Source: Streptomyces spinosisporus (lineage in GTDB: Bacteria > Actinomycetota > Actinomycetes > Streptomycetales > Streptomycetaceae). From it: DNA of 64,000 bases. This document shows positions 44,033 to 54,859 of this stretch, piece after piece (position 1 is the stretch's first letter; every line of letters starts with the position of its first letter). The notes under the pieces were generated by a model. That model did not search any database, had not been told where the DNA came from, and worked only from the letters and a program-made list of their open reading frames with translations. The DNA is taken from contig NZ_JALDAX010000002.1 of the NCBI RefSeq assembly GCF_022698145.1, positions 186,001-250,000 of the forward strand. The letters run 5' to 3'. Position numbers and translations under genes: made by a program.

Positions 44033-44959
44033 ATGACGTCGATGTCACCGCAATCACCATCTTCCGGTCTTTCCCGCATCCGTGTCGGCTCGGCGCCCGA
44101 CTCCTGGGGCGTGTGGTTCCCCGACGATCCCCGCCAGGTCCCCTGGCAGCGCTTCCTCGACGAGGTCGCGGAGTCCGGCTACGAGTGGATCGAACTGGGT
44201 CCGTACGGGTATCTGCCGACCGATCCGGCCGTCCTCACCGAGGAGACTTCCCGGCGCGGCCTGAAGGTGTCGGCCGGGACGGTGTTCACCGGTCTGCACC
44301 ACGGTGAGGCCGTGTGGGAGAAGACCTGGGCCCATGTCGCCGACAACGCCTCCCTCGCACAGGCGATGGGAGCGTCCCACCTGGTGGTCATCCCGTCCTT
44401 CTGGCGGGACGACAAGACCGGTGAGGTACTGGAGCCGGACACGCTGACGCCCGAACAATGGCGCAATCTGAACACCCTGACGGAGCGGCTGGGACGCCGG
44501 GTGCGCGAGGAGTACGGGCTGCAGATCGTGGTCCATCCGCACGCCGACACCCACATCGACAGCGAGGAGAACGTCGTACGGTTCCTCGACGGGACCGACT
44601 CCGGCGTGGTGTCGCTGTGCCTGGACACGGGGCACTACGCGTACTGCGGCGGGGACAGCGTCAAGCTGATCGAGACCTACGGCGAGCGGATCGGGTATCT
44701 GCATCTGAAGCAGGTGGATCCCGAGATCCTGGCCGATGTGCGGGCCACGGGAACGCCGTTCGGGCCGGCGGTGGCTCGCGGTGTGATGTGCGAACCCCCT
44801 GCGGGGGCGCCTGCTCTGGAGCCTGTGCTGGAGGCTGCGCAGGGGTTGGGCGTGGAGTTGTTCGCCATTGTCGAGCAGGACATGTATCCGTGTGAGCCGG
44901 ACGCTCCGTTGCCGATCGCTCAGCGGACTCGGGCGTTCCTGCGGTCCTGCGGGGCGTGA
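44033..44959 (+). CDS. IolE/IolI-like sugar phosphate isomerase/epimerase
   Basis: A 308-residue TIM-barrel protein of the AP-endonuclease-2 superfamily. The opening RVGSAPDSWGVWFPDD matches IolE/MocC inosose dehydratase-like proteins. Metal-site residues are plausible in FELG-like YEWIELGPYG, VVHPHADTHIDS, LCLDTGHYAYCGG and LHLKQVDPE. Either inosose dehydration or inosose isomerisation is possible. Start chosen as the ATG positioned seven bases after a -10 box (leaderless); a longer reading from 43973 would put the promoter inside the gene. Confidence 0.83.
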   Translation: MTSMSPQSPSSGLSRIRVGSAPDSWGVWFPDDPRQVPWQRFLDEVAESGYEWIELGPYGYLPTDPAVLTEETSRRGLKVSAGTVFTGLHHGEAVWEKTWAHVADNASLAQAMGASHLVVIPSFWRDDKTGEVLEPDTLTPEQWRNLNTLTERLGRRVREEYGLQIVVHPHADTHIDSEENVVRFLDGTDSGVVSLCLDTGHYAYCGGDSVKLIETYGERIGYLHLKQVDPEILADVRATGTPFGPAVARGVMCEPPAGAPALEPVLEAAQGLGVELFAIVEQDMYPCEPDAPLPIAQRTRAFLRSCGA

Positions 44960-45200
44960 GGTCGCCGGTGGGCGCCTGGCCGTCTGGTGGGTTTGTGGTG
45001 GTTGTGTCACAAAGGGCGCTCTCGTGTCACGTGTGTTGCGGGTACGCGGGTTGTGCGTCACACCCGGCGCACAGGCCCTGCCCTCCTTCGGTGCGCGGTC
45101 GTTGAGCGGGCACAGGCTTTGTGATCGCCAGCGCAGCGTCCGGCTCCCCCCGACGGCCGCCCCCGGCCGCCACCGCGGCGCGCGCAGGGAGGTACTGCCC

Positions 45201-45401
45201 ATGACCGACCGAAGGCTCTGGTCCTACAAGGAGATCGCGGCGCACATCAAGGTGCAGCCGGACACCGTGCGGTCCTACCGCAAGCACGGTCTGCTCCCGC
45301 CGCCCGACCATGTCGAGGGCGGCAAGCCCTACTGGTACGCCGACACGGTCCGGGCGTGGGTCGCCTCACGGCCGCGAAACCGCGGCCGAAGAGACGACTG
45401 A
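45201..45401 (+). CDS. Small MerR-like helix-turn-helix protein
   Basis: A 66-residue DNA-binding protein: a MerR/excisionase-type helix-turn-helix WSYKEIAAHIKVQPDTVRSY followed by RKHGLLPPPDHVEGGKPYWYADTV, the short wing. No effector domain. ATG with GGGAGG nine bases upstream. It lies 25 bases before a GNAT gene and probably shares its transcript. Target unknown; it is not BldC by sequence. Confidence 0.8.
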   Translation: MTDRRLWSYKEIAAHIKVQPDTVRSYRKHGLLPPPDHVEGGKPYWYADTVRAWVASRPRNRGRRDD

Positions 45402-45426
45402 CCGCGCCGTGAGGCACAGTCACTCC

Positions 45427-46008
45427 ATGAGCGACTTCTCCGTGAAACCAGTCCTGACCGGCGAGAAGACCGTGCTGCGGCCCTTCACCGCAGCCGACGC
45501 CGAGGGGATCTGGGAGATCATCCAGGACCCCGAGGTCATACGGTTCACCTTCGCACCGTCCACGGAACTGACCCTGGAGCGCCTGCGGGCCCTGTACGGC
45601 GCCCGGGCCACCGCACCCGACCGGCTCGACCTCGCCGTCACCGACCCGGCGACCGGCGAACTGCTTGGCGAGGTCGTCCTGTTCGAGTGGGACCCCGCCG
45701 CCCGCAGCTGCAGCTTCCGCACGCTCATCGGCCCCCGTGGCCGCGACCGCGGCGTCGGCACCGAGGCCGTCCGGCTGATCGTCGCCCACGGTTTCGGCCG
45801 ACTCGGCCTGCACCGGATCGAGTTGGAGGTCTACGCCGACAACCACCGCGCCCGGCGCGTCTACGAGAAGGTCGGTTTCGTGGTCGAAGGCGTACGCCGC
45901 GAGGCCCAGGTGCGCGACGGCGTCCGGGTGGACGAGGTGCTCATGGGCATGCTGGAGAGCGAGTGGCGGGCCCGTGTGCCCGGCTCCGTCAGCTCCACGG
46001 CTCGATGA
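45427..46008 (+). CDS. GNAT acetyltransferase, RimJ-like
   Basis: A 193-residue GNAT enzyme. It starts [16 protein letters not shown], has the acetyl-CoA loop [20 protein letters not shown] and the C-terminal [20 protein letters not shown] typical of RimJ/RimL protein or small-molecule N-acetyltransferases. The ribosome site is weak (GAGG 12 bases up). Its 3' end overlaps the convergent alcohol dehydrogenase by 20 bases. Substrate unknown. Confidence 0.87.
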   Translation: MSDFSVKPVLTGEKTVLRPFTAADAEGIWEIIQDPEVIRFTFAPSTELTLERLRALYGARATAPDRLDLAVTDPATGELLGEVVLFEWDPAARSCSFRTLIGPRGRDRGVGTEAVRLIVAHGFGRLGLHRIELEVYADNHRARRVYEKVGFVVEGVRREAQVRDGVRVDEVLMGMLESEWRARVPGSVSSTAR

Positions 46009-47032
46009 CGGTCACCCCCGCTGCCGGTGCCGTCCCCATCGCCGCCAGCGCCGCGGGCGTCGCGTCCAGGCCGATGGTCGAGGTCACCAGGAGGTCGGGG
46101 CGCAGCACGCCCGCCCGCACCAGCTCCAGCATGGGCGGATAGGTGTGCGCGGCCATGCCGTGGCTGCCGAGGAGTTCGAGCTCCAGGGCGATCGCGCGGG
46201 CCATCGGCACGGGGGTCGTCCCGCTGCTCGACGGCAGCAGCCCGACCTGGACGTGCCGGCCCCTGCGGCGCAGGCCGTTCACCGAGGCGGCGCAGGTGAC
46301 GGGCGAGCCCAGGGCGTCGAGGGACAACTGGGCGCCGCCGCCGGTCAGTTCCCGGACCGCGGCGGCCGTGTCCTCCTCCGCCGCCGCATCGACGCACTCC
46401 GCCGCGCCGAACCGCCGCGCCAGCTCCAGGGCCCCGGGCGACACGTCCACCGCGATCACCCGCGCCCCCGAGGCCGCCGCGATCATCACCGCGGACAGGC
46501 CCACGCCCCCGCACCCGTGGACCGCGACCCACTCCCCCGCCGCGACGCGGCCCTGCTGCACCACCGCCCGGAACGCGGTGGCGAACCTGCAGCCCAGCGC
46601 CGCCGCCGTGGCGAACGACAGGCCCTCCGGGATCGCCACGAGGTTCACGTCGGCGTGGTCGAGCGCAACATACTGCGCGAACGAGCCCCAGTGGGTGAAC
46701 CCGGGCTGCGTCTGCCGCTCGCAGACCTGGTGGTCCCCGGCGGCGCATGCTCCGCAAGTTCCGCAGGCGCAGGCGAAGGGGACGGTCACGCGGTCGCCGG
46801 GGCGCCAGTCGGCGACGCGGGCGCCGACCGCCTCGATCGTGCCGGCGAGTTCATGGCCCGGTACATGAGGGAGCGCGATGTCGGGGTCGTGGCCCTGCCA
46901 GCCGTGCCAGTCGCTTCGGCACAGGCCGGTGGACCGTACTCGGACGACCACTCCGTGGGGGGCGGGTTCCGGGTCGGTCACCTCGCGTACCTCGGCCGGT
47001 TCACCGTACTGCTCGAACACCACCGCTTTCAT
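45989..47032 (-). CDS. Zinc-dependent alcohol dehydrogenase family protein
   Basis: A 347-residue medium-chain dehydrogenase. Catalytic zinc residues: Cys in [10 protein letters not shown] and His-Glu in [10 protein letters not shown]. The structural zinc lobe is [17 protein letters not shown]. Rossmann motif [14 protein letters not shown]. Substrate unclear. The ATG lies 32 bases inside the end of the MMPL gene with GGGAG upstream, so translation is probably coupled to the exporter. Confidence 0.88.
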   Translation of the reverse strand: MKAVVFEQYGEPAEVREVTDPEPAPHGVVVRVRSTGLCRSDWHGWQGHDPDIALPHVPGHELAGTIEAVGARVADWRPGDRVTVPFACACGTCGACAAGDHQVCERQTQPGFTHWGSFAQYVALDHADVNLVAIPEGLSFATAAALGCRFATAFRAVVQQGRVAAGEWVAVHGCGGVGLSAVMIAAASGARVIAVDVSPGALELARRFGAAECVDAAAEEDTAAAVRELTGGGAQLSLDALGSPVTCAASVNGLRRRGRHVQVGLLPSSSGTTPVPMARAIALELELLGSHGMAAHTYPPMLELVRAGVLRPDLLVTSTIGLDATPAALAAMGTAPAAGVTVIEPWS

Positions 47033-49277
47033 GTGCGCTCCCGTCGCCGTCGATGTCTGCGGGTCCATCGTGGCTGGTCGCGCTATCCCCCGCGCCCCTG
47101 AGGGGGTTTCGCTCGCCGTCCGTCTCGCTCACACCGAAGCGTTGGTGGAACCTCTTCAGCGGCCCCGGCGCCCACCAGGTCGCCCTGCCCGTCAGCTTCA
47201 TCACCGCCGGGACCAGCAGGCTGCGGACGATCATCGCGTCCATCAGGACCGCCAGGGCGATGCCGAGGCCGAGCATCTTGGTGTTGGTGACCCGGGAGGT
47301 GCCGATCGCGACCATCACCACGGCGAGGATCACCGCCGCCGCCGTGATCAGCCCGCCCGTGCGCTGCAGGCCGTGCCGGACGGCGGTGTTGTGGTCGCCC
47401 GTGCGGTCGTACTCCTCCTTGATGCGGGAGAGCAGGAAGACGCCGTAGTCCATGGAGAGTCCGAAGGCCACGCAGAACATCAGGACCGGCAGCGTGGTCT
47501 CGATGGAGCCCGGGCTGGTGAAGCCGAGCAGGCCGGAGAGATGACCGTCCTGGAAGACCCAGACCACCGCGCCGAACATGGCCGTCAGGCTGAGCGCGTT
47601 GAGCACCACCGCCTGGATCGGTATCAGCACGCTGCCCGTCAGGAGGAAGACCAGGAGCAGGGTGACGACGGCGATGACGGCGGCCGCCCAGGGCAGGCGC
47701 TCGGCTATCGCGTGCTTGGAGTCGACCAGGACGGCCGCCGTGCCGGTCACCTTGGTGTCGAAGGGGGCGTGAGCGGCGCGCAGTTCACCCACCAGCCGCT
47801 GTGCCGTGTCGTCGACGGCCTCGCCCTTCGGCAGCACCGTGAAGTAGGCCGACCGCCCCTTCACCAGCGGGCCGTCGACCCGCTGCACGCCGGGCAGACC
47901 GGCGATCTGCTCCTTGTACGCCGTGTACTGGGCGGGGGTCGCCCGTCCCTCGGCGAGCACCTCCAGGCCGCCGCCGGGGCTGCCCGGGAAGCCGTCGCGG
48001 ATGTGCTGCTGCACGACGTGCGACTCGGCGCCCGAGGGCAGCTGGCGGTCGTCCGCGGTGCCGAACTTCACGCCCAGGAAGGGCAGTCCGAGCACGATCA
48101 GCACGGCGGTGGTCGCCACGGCGAAGACGGGGGCCCGGCGCATGACCAGGGTCGCCGCACGGGCCCAGGCCGTGCCCTGTTCGCCGGAGGTCCGAGCCGT
48201 GCGGCCGCGCCGGAACAGCCGGCGCAGATCGAGCGAGTCGACCCGGTGTCCCAGGAGGACCAGGGCCGCCGGGAGCAGAATCAGCGCCGCTGCGGCGGCC
48301 AGCAGCACCACGGCGATGCCGGCGTAGGCGAAGGACCGCAGGAAGTACTGCGGGAAGATCAGCATCGCGGCCAGGGAGACGGCGACCGTGAGCGCCGAGA
48401 ACAGGACCGTGCGCCCGGCGGTGCGCAGGGTGGTGGCCACGGCGGTCAGCGGCTCGGCGCCCGTGGACAGCTCCTCGCGGAAGCGCCGGACGATGAACAG
48501 CGCGTAGTCGATGGCCAGTCCGAGGCCGAGGGCGGTGGTGAGGTTCATCGCGAAGACGGACACGTCGGTGAACTCGGTCAGGCCGCGCAGCACCGCGTTC
48601 GTGCCGAGGATGGCCACGATGCCGATGCCCAGCGGCAGCAGGGCGGCGACCGCGCTGCCGAAGACCATCACCAGCAGCACGAGCGTCACCGGCAGGGCGA
48701 TCAGCTCGGCGCGGGTCAGGTCCTCCTGGATGATCGTCTGCATCTCGTGCCGCACCGCGACGAGGCCGCCGATCCTGACCTCCACCGGTCCGTGCGCGCC
48801 GCGGTAGGAGGGGGCTATGCGGTCCAGGGTCTCGCCCATCGCCTTCTCGTCGCCCGTGATGTGCGCGGCGATCAGCGCCTCGTGGCCGTCCTCGGCGCGC
48901 AGGGCGGGCGCCTGCGCGGGATCGGCCTGCCAGTAGGAGCCGACGCCTGTGACGCCCTCCTCGGCCGCGAGCCGGGCGGTGAGGCGCTCGGCCTCCGCGA
49001 CGACGGCCGGGTCGTCCACCGTGGCGCGGCCCGCGTCGAGAAGCAGCATGAAGTTGGGCTGGGAGTCGGGGAACTCGCGCTCCAGCGCCTTGGTGGCATA
49101 CGTCGACTGCGCGTCCGGGTCCTCCCAGCCGCCGCTGCCGAGCCGGTCGGCGACCCCGCTGCCGGCCAGCACCGCGAGGGCGGTGATCACCAGGGCGACG
49201 AGCAGCGACAACCTCGGGCGGGCGGTGACGAAGGAGGTCCAGCCTCCGGGCCGCGGTGGCTTGTTGACTTCGGTCAT
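47001..49277 (-). CDS. MMPL/RND family membrane exporter
   Basis: A 758-residue membrane protein with 12 predicted helices in two repeats of 1+5: a periplasmic-type loop after TM1, then [20 protein letters not shown] in the first and [21 protein letters not shown] in the second repeat, the MMPL proton-relay segments with Asp-Tyr pairs. Role: export of lipids, siderophores or drugs. ATG with AAGGGGAC upstream. Divergent from a TetR gene with two operators between them, and overlapping the downstream dehydrogenase. Export of a toxic or lipid compound under TetR control is the likely role. Confidence 0.9.
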   Translation of the reverse strand: MTEVNKPPRPGGWTSFVTARPRLSLLVALVITALAVLAGSGVADRLGSGGWEDPDAQSTYATKALEREFPDSQPNFMLLLDAGRATVDDPAVVAEAERLTARLAAEEGVTGVGSYWQADPAQAPALRAEDGHEALIAAHITGDEKAMGETLDRIAPSYRGAHGPVEVRIGGLVAVRHEMQTIIQEDLTRAELIALPVTLVLLVMVFGSAVAALLPLGIGIVAILGTNAVLRGLTEFTDVSVFAMNLTTALGLGLAIDYALFIVRRFREELSTGAEPLTAVATTLRTAGRTVLFSALTVAVSLAAMLIFPQYFLRSFAYAGIAVVLLAAAAALILLPAALVLLGHRVDSLDLRRLFRRGRTARTSGEQGTAWARAATLVMRRAPVFAVATTAVLIVLGLPFLGVKFGTADDRQLPSGAESHVVQQHIRDGFPGSPGGGLEVLAEGRATPAQYTAYKEQIAGLPGVQRVDGPLVKGRSAYFTVLPKGEAVDDTAQRLVGELRAAHAPFDTKVTGTAAVLVDSKHAIAERLPWAAAVIAVVTLLLVFLLTGSVLIPIQAVVLNALSLTAMFGAVVWVFQDGHLSGLLGFTSPGSIETTLPVLMFCVAFGLSMDYGVFLLSRIKEEYDRTGDHNTAVRHGLQRTGGLITAAAVILAVVMVAIGTSRVTNTKMLGLGIALAVLMDAMIVRSLLVPAVMKLTGRATWWAPGPLKRFHQRFGVSETDGERNPLRGAGDSATSHDGPADIDGDGSAHESGGVRAVR

Positions 49278-49316
49278 GGTGCGGTGTCCCCTTCACCGTG
49301 GAAACCATAAGCTGGA

Positions 49317-49369
49317 AAACACGAGAGACCGCTCGTGTTTCTCCAGAATGCGAGCGACCGCTCGTGTTT
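49317..49369. promoter_or_regulatory. Twin operator for the divergent TetR/MMPL genes
   Basis: Two copies of CGAGmGACCGCTCGTGTTT (m = A or C) at 49322-49340 and 49351-49369, 29 bases apart. The first sits in a 9-bp inverted repeat AAACACGAG/CTCGTGTTT (49317-49340); the second forms ACGAGCG-type GAGCG-AC-CGCTC. Both lie between the divergent start codons. They are the natural binding sites of the adjacent TetR protein and would control both genes. Confidence 0.7.
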
Positions 49370-49401
49370 GTCAACGGCGTACGGAGACCTGGGGATAACG
49401 C

Positions 49402-50094
49402 GTGCCCGACAACCCGCAGCAGGACAACGCACAGAAGGACAGGCCGCAGAAGGAGCAGCCCCGCCGCCAGGCCCGGGGCGAGCGCCGCATCGCCCAGCTC
49501 CTGGAGGCCGCGGCCTCCGTCTTCAGCACCACCGGCTACACGGCCGCCAGCACCAACGCGATCGCCCGCGAGGCCGGCGTCTCACCCGGCACGCTCTACC
49601 AGTTCTTCCCGAACAAGGAAGCGATCGCCATCGAGCTGCGCGACCGGCTGATGCACGAGATGCGCGAGGCCTACGGGGAGGCACTCGCCCCGGTCGACCC
49701 GGCGACCCCGCTGGAGGAGGCCGTCGGCGCCGCCGTCGACCGGTTCATCGCCTTCAACTGCGACCACCCGGTCTTCTACACACTGATGCACGGCCCCGAC
49801 ATCCCCGGCCGGATCACCGAGGCGCACGACGTGCTGCACGCGACCCTGATCTCCCGGATCGAGGGCCTGCTGCACTCACTGCTGCCGGACGCCCGGCCGG
49901 CCGAGGTCACCCGTACCGCGCACGTCTGCTTCGGGATGTACAAGGCGGGCCTCGAACTGGTCCTCGCCCATGAAGGCGCCGAGCGCGACGCGTACGTCGA
50001 GGAGGTCAAGAAGGTCCTCATCCGCTACCTCGAACCCCTCGTCGGCGACCGGCTCGGCACGGCGCACGCCACCGCCGCGAAAAGTACCCCCTAG
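49402..50094 (+). CDS. TetR family transcriptional regulator
   Basis: A 230-residue repressor. N-terminal helix-turn-helix: AASVFSTTGYTAASTNAIAR then EAGVSPGTLYQFFPNKEAI. The C-terminal ligand-binding domain is unassigned. GTG start with GGGGA seven bases upstream. It most likely represses the MMPL exporter and itself through the twin operator. Its last codons overlap the copper-responsive box of the next operon. A slightly acid/proline-rich N-tail of 20 residues (many Gln/Lys) precedes the fold. Confidence 0.9.
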   Translation: MPDNPQQDNAQKDRPQKEQPRRQARGERRIAQLLEAAASVFSTTGYTAASTNAIAREAGVSPGTLYQFFPNKEAIAIELRDRLMHEMREAYGEALAPVDPATPLEEAVGAAVDRFIAFNCDHPVFYTLMHGPDIPGRITEAHDVLHATLISRIEGLLHSLLPDARPAEVTRTAHVCFGMYKAGLELVLAHEGAERDAYVEEVKKVLIRYLEPLVGDRLGTAHATAAKSTP

Positions 50095-50103
50095 GGGTAT
50101 AGT
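50084..50103 (+). promoter_or_regulatory. CsoR-type copper operator and promoter before copZ
   Basis: GTACCCCCTAGGGGTAT at 50084-50100 is a near-perfect palindrome (TACCCC-CTA-GGGGTA) of the kind bound by the Cu(I) sensor CsoR in Streptomyces. It overlaps the TetR stop codon (50092-50094) and abuts TATAGT at 50098-50103, a strong -10 box, so repressor binding would block RNA polymerase. No convincing -35 is seen. No csoR gene is in the window. Confidence 0.7.
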
Positions 50104-50163
50104 GGGGAAGTGGCGGGCCCCGCGGGCCCCCTCTGCCCCACATGCCACGACGAGGAGAACGAC

Positions 50164-50403
50164 ATGACCGCCCAGACCGACACCCCGGGTACCGTCACCG
50201 CCGTCTACAAGGTGAGCGGGATGAGCTGCGGACACTGCGAGGGCGCCGTCTCCGGCGAGATCTCCGAGCTGCCCGGCGTCACCTCGGTCACTGCGGTCGC
50301 CGCGACCGGCGAGGTCACCGTCGTCTCCGCGGCCCCGCTGGAGGAGGCCGCCGTGCGCGAAGCGGTGGACGAGGCGGGCTTCGAGCTCGTCGGACAGGTC
50401 TGA
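50164..50403 (+). CDS. copZ: Copper chaperone, HMA domain (CopZ-like)
   Basis: A 79-residue single heavy-metal-associated domain. The Cu(I) motif GMSCGHCEGAV is intact, followed by the usual GVTSVTAVAATGEVTV strand and a final FELVGQV. It passes Cu(I) to CopA. ATG with GAGGAGAAC upstream. A CsoR-type box lies before it and copA starts 21 bases after it, so the two form a copper-efflux operon. Confidence 0.92.
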   Translation: MTAQTDTPGTVTAVYKVSGMSCGHCEGAVSGEISELPGVTSVTAVAATGEVTVVSAAPLEEAAVREAVDEAGFELVGQV

Positions 50404-50424
50404 CACCGGCCCCGGGTACCCGAG

Positions 50425-52698
50425 ATGACCGGCACCACCGCAGAGACACCGGCAGCGATACGCACGGCCGCGGAGGACTCCGAGGTCGAACTGCTCATCG
50501 GCGGGATGACCTGCGCCTCCTGCGCGGCGCGCGTCGAGAAGAAGCTCAACCGCATGGACGGCGTCAGCGCCACGGTGAACTACGCGACGGAGAAGGCGAG
50601 GATCGCCTTCCCGGCCGACGTCCAGGTCGCGGACCTGATCGCCACCGTGGTGAAGACGGGGTACACCGCCGAGGAACCGCCCGCGCCGCAACCGGAGCCC
50701 ACCGGGCCGGACGCGGCCGGGGAGCAGCCCGCCGAGGACCCCGAACTCGCCTCCGGCCGCAGGCGCTTCACCGTCTCCGCCCTGCTCGCGCTGCCCGTGG
50801 TGCTGCTGTCCATGATCCCGGCCCTGCAGTTCGACAACTGGCAGTGGCTGGCGCTCACCCTCGCCTCACCGGTGGTGGTCTGGGGCGGGCTGCCCTTCCA
50901 CCGGGCCGCCTGGACGAACGCGCGGCACGGCGCGGCCACCATGGACACGCTGGTCTCGGTCGGCACGCTGGCCGCGTTCGGCTGGTCCCTGTGGGCGCTC
51001 TTCCTCGGCGACGCCGGCACGTCCGGCATGCGCGACGAGTTCAGCCTCACCGTCTCGCGCGCGGACGCCTCCTCCACGATCTACCTGGAGGTCGCCTCCG
51101 GCGTGGTCGCCCTCATCCTGCTCGGCCGCCATCTGGAGGCCCGCTCCAAGCGGCGCGCCGGAGCGGCGCTCAGGGCGCTGATGGAACTCGGCGCCAAGGA
51201 CGTGGCCGTCCTGCGCGACGGCCGTGAGCTGCGCATCCCGGTGGCCCGACTGGCCGTCGGGGACCGTTTCGTCGTACGGCCCGGGGAGAAGATCGCGACC
51301 GACGGCACCGTTGTCGAGGGCACGTCCGCCGTGGACGCCTCGATGCTGACGGGCGAGTCGGTGCCGGTGGACGTGGGCGTGGGCGACGCCGTCGCCGGGG
51401 CCACCGTGAACGCCGGGGGCCGGCTCGTGGTCGAGGCCACGCGCGTGGGCGGCGACACGCAGCTCGCACGGATGGCGAAGCTGGTGGACGACGCGCAGAA
51501 CGGCAAGGCCGAGGTGCAGCGGCTCGCCGACCGGATCTCCGCGGTCTTCGTCCCGGTCGTCATGCTGATCGCGGTCGCGACATTCGGCGCATGGCTGGGC
51601 GCCACCGGTGACGCGGTCGCCGCCTTCACCGCGGCCGTCGCGGTCCTGATCATCGCCTGCCCGTGCGCGCTGGGCCTGGCCACACCCACCGCGCTGCTGG
51701 TCGGCACCGGGCGTGGCGCGCAGCTGGGCATCCTGATCAAGGGCCCGGAGGTCCTGGAGTCCACGCGCCGCGTCGACACCGTCCTGCTCGACAAGACCGG
51801 CACGGTCACCACCGGCCGTATGACCCTGCACGAGGTGTACGCCGCCGACGGCGCCGACGCGTCGGAGGTGCTGCGGCTCGCGGGCGCCGTCGAGCACGCC
51901 TCCGAGCATCCCGTCGCCCGCGCGATCGCCCTGGGCGCCGTGGAACGGGGCGGGAAGCTCCCGGAGGTCGAGGACTTCGAGAACGTCCCCGGACGGGGCG
52001 TACAGGGGCGTGTGGAGGGCCACCAGGTGGCCGTCGGACGGCTCGCCGAGTACACCGCGCAGCTGCCCCCGGAACTGGCCCGTGCAAAGGCCGGGGCCGA
52101 GCGCGAGGGACGTACCGCCGTCGTCGTCGGCTGGGACGGGGTGGCACGCGGTGTCGTCGCCGTCGCCGACGCGGTGCGGGAGACCAGCGCGGAGGCGGTG
52201 CGCGCACTGCGTGCGCTGGGGCTCACGCCGGTACTGCTGACCGGGGACAACCGGGCGGTGGCCGAGGCGGTGGCGCGCTCCGTCGGCGTCGAGCAGGTGA
52301 TCGCGGAGGTCCTGCCCGAGGAGAAGGCCGAGGCCGTACGGCGGCTGCAGGCCGAGGGCCGGAGCGTCGCGATGGTCGGTGACGGGGTCAACGACGCGGC
52401 CGCGCTCGCCACCGCCGACCTGGGCCTGGCGATGGGCACCGGGACGGACGCGGCGATCGAGGCGGGCGATCTGACGCTGGTGCGCGGCGATCTGCGGGTG
52501 GCCGCGTGCGCGATCCGGCTCTCGCGCCGGACGCTGGCCACGATCCGGGGCAACCTCGTGTGGGCCTTCGGGTACAACGTGGCGGCGCTGCCGCTGGCCG
52601 CCGCCGGACTGCTGAACCCGATGATCGCGGGGGCCGCGATGGCCTTCTCGTCCGTGTTCGTGGTGACGAACAGCCTCCGCCTGCGAAGGTTCGACTGA
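50425..52698 (+). CDS. copA: Cu(I)-exporting P1B-type ATPase
   Basis: A 757-residue copper pump. An N-terminal HMA domain with [16 protein letters not shown] precedes eight helices; the ion-binding CPC is in [17 protein letters not shown]. Phosphorylation site [20 protein letters not shown] (P1B His-Pro), and [20 protein letters not shown] are all present. One HMA domain is normal. It follows copZ closely. Start ATG 50425 has a GGGTACCC-like weak site, so it may depend on coupling. Confidence 0.93.
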   Translation: MTGTTAETPAAIRTAAEDSEVELLIGGMTCASCAARVEKKLNRMDGVSATVNYATEKARIAFPADVQVADLIATVVKTGYTAEEPPAPQPEPTGPDAAGEQPAEDPELASGRRRFTVSALLALPVVLLSMIPALQFDNWQWLALTLASPVVVWGGLPFHRAAWTNARHGAATMDTLVSVGTLAAFGWSLWALFLGDAGTSGMRDEFSLTVSRADASSTIYLEVASGVVALILLGRHLEARSKRRAGAALRALMELGAKDVAVLRDGRELRIPVARLAVGDRFVVRPGEKIATDGTVVEGTSAVDASMLTGESVPVDVGVGDAVAGATVNAGGRLVVEATRVGGDTQLARMAKLVDDAQNGKAEVQRLADRISAVFVPVVMLIAVATFGAWLGATGDAVAAFTAAVAVLIIACPCALGLATPTALLVGTGRGAQLGILIKGPEVLESTRRVDTVLLDKTGTVTTGRMTLHEVYAADGADASEVLRLAGAVEHASEHPVARAIALGAVERGGKLPEVEDFENVPGRGVQGRVEGHQVAVGRLAEYTAQLPPELARAKAGAEREGRTAVVVGWDGVARGVVAVADAVRETSAEAVRALRALGLTPVLLTGDNRAVAEAVARSVGVEQVIAEVLPEEKAEAVRRLQAEGRSVAMVGDGVNDAAALATADLGLAMGTGTDAAIEAGDLTLVRGDLRVAACAIRLSRRTLATIRGNLVWAFGYNVAALPLAAAGLLNPMIAGAAMAFSSVFVVTNSLRLRRFD

Positions 52699-52922
52699 AC
52701 TGCGGCAAAGTTACCGGCGGTTAGGCCAACTCCAGGTAAGAGCCCCCCTAGAGTCCGGAGCCATGCTCACATAAGCTCTTCACAAGGCTCGCGCATCATC
52801 CTTACGCTTGAGTCCCGGTCGCCGTATCGGGACCCTTGCGCATCTAACGGACATATGCAAGAGACGCAGATCACAGTGATGTGAACGTAACCATCGAAGG
52901 GGTTCGAAGGTCTAAGTTGACG

Positions 52923-53024
52923 ATGTCGGGCAGCGTCTTGGGGGGCGCTACCTGGCATCTGGGGATGTCTTGGGGGACTTCCTCAGAGGCGCGTTGCCGG
53001 GGCACGTACACCGGGGAGCTTTGA
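52923..53024 (+). CDS. Possible small protein, 33 residues
   Basis: ATG at 52923 opens a 33-codon frame that ends with TGA at 53022-53024: it begins MSGSVLGGATWHLGMSWG and ends TYTGEL. An internal ATG (52965) follows CATCTGGGG. Upstream, GAAGG lies 12 bases before the first ATG, and TTGACG stands immediately before it. The peptide is Gly/Thr/Trp-rich and matches no family I know. It could be a leader peptide or an untranslated RNA region. Low confidence. Confidence 0.25.
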   Translation: MSGSVLGGATWHLGMSWGTSSEARCRGTYTGEL

Positions 53025-53184
53025 GCGGCCCTCCCGAGGTGCGATGTCCCGGCAGACCGCACACACATGAGTACGGCGGGTTTTGCTCATTCTGCTCAAC
53101 GCTCGCCGCACTCAACAGCGATTCAGGCGCTGTCCTCGGACGCCCGGCCGGATCCCGTGGGGGGAATCCGTACCGGGACATGGG

Positions 53185-53233
53185 AAGGCGCCCTGGACGT
53201 CGGCCCGTGGGGGGACCGGCGCCAGGGCGCCTT
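53185..53233. terminator. Terminator downstream of gltA
   Basis: Perfect 12-bp inverted repeat AAGGCGCCCTGG (53185-53196) and CCAGGGCGCCTT (53222-53233). It lies 86 bases beyond the citrate synthase stop on the minus strand and can stop transcripts from both sides. Confidence 0.75.
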
Positions 53234-53318
53234 CTGTATGTACTGCCTCATGTGCCTACTGCGGAGAAGACCTCACCGCGGAGGGGCACCGGCCGTCCGG
53301 CGCCCCGACCGTCAGGTG

Positions 53319-54608
<1,290 letters not shown>

Positions 54609-54859
54609 GTCTTCCCTCACCGACGTAGTGCCTCATCTTCGAGGTTGCCCTGACTGTCTCTACCATCCCCCAATTGGCTCAGGAGAGTGCACTCGGGGTC
54701 GACCATCGGGCCTATCGGCGGCACTGAGTGCCGCCAACTTGCTCATCCTGCCCCCTTGGTCCCCCATCCGGAAGTGCTCTGTGACCTTCGCGACTCATTT
54801 GATCGATCATTTTTTGTGATGCCCGCCTCACGGGGAGGTCGCGAGGGCCACAGGCGCTG

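Larger units (their letters stand above)
52699..53318. other. 620-base region without an annotated gene; small ORF and repeats
   Basis: Composition is lower in GC than the genes around it. It contains a possible 33-codon ORF (52923-53024), a repeated GTCTTGGGGG (52935 and 52967, 32 bases apart) and, at its right end, the terminator for gltA (53185-53233). Longer frames that run on into gltA antisense are shadows. Confidence 0.5.
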
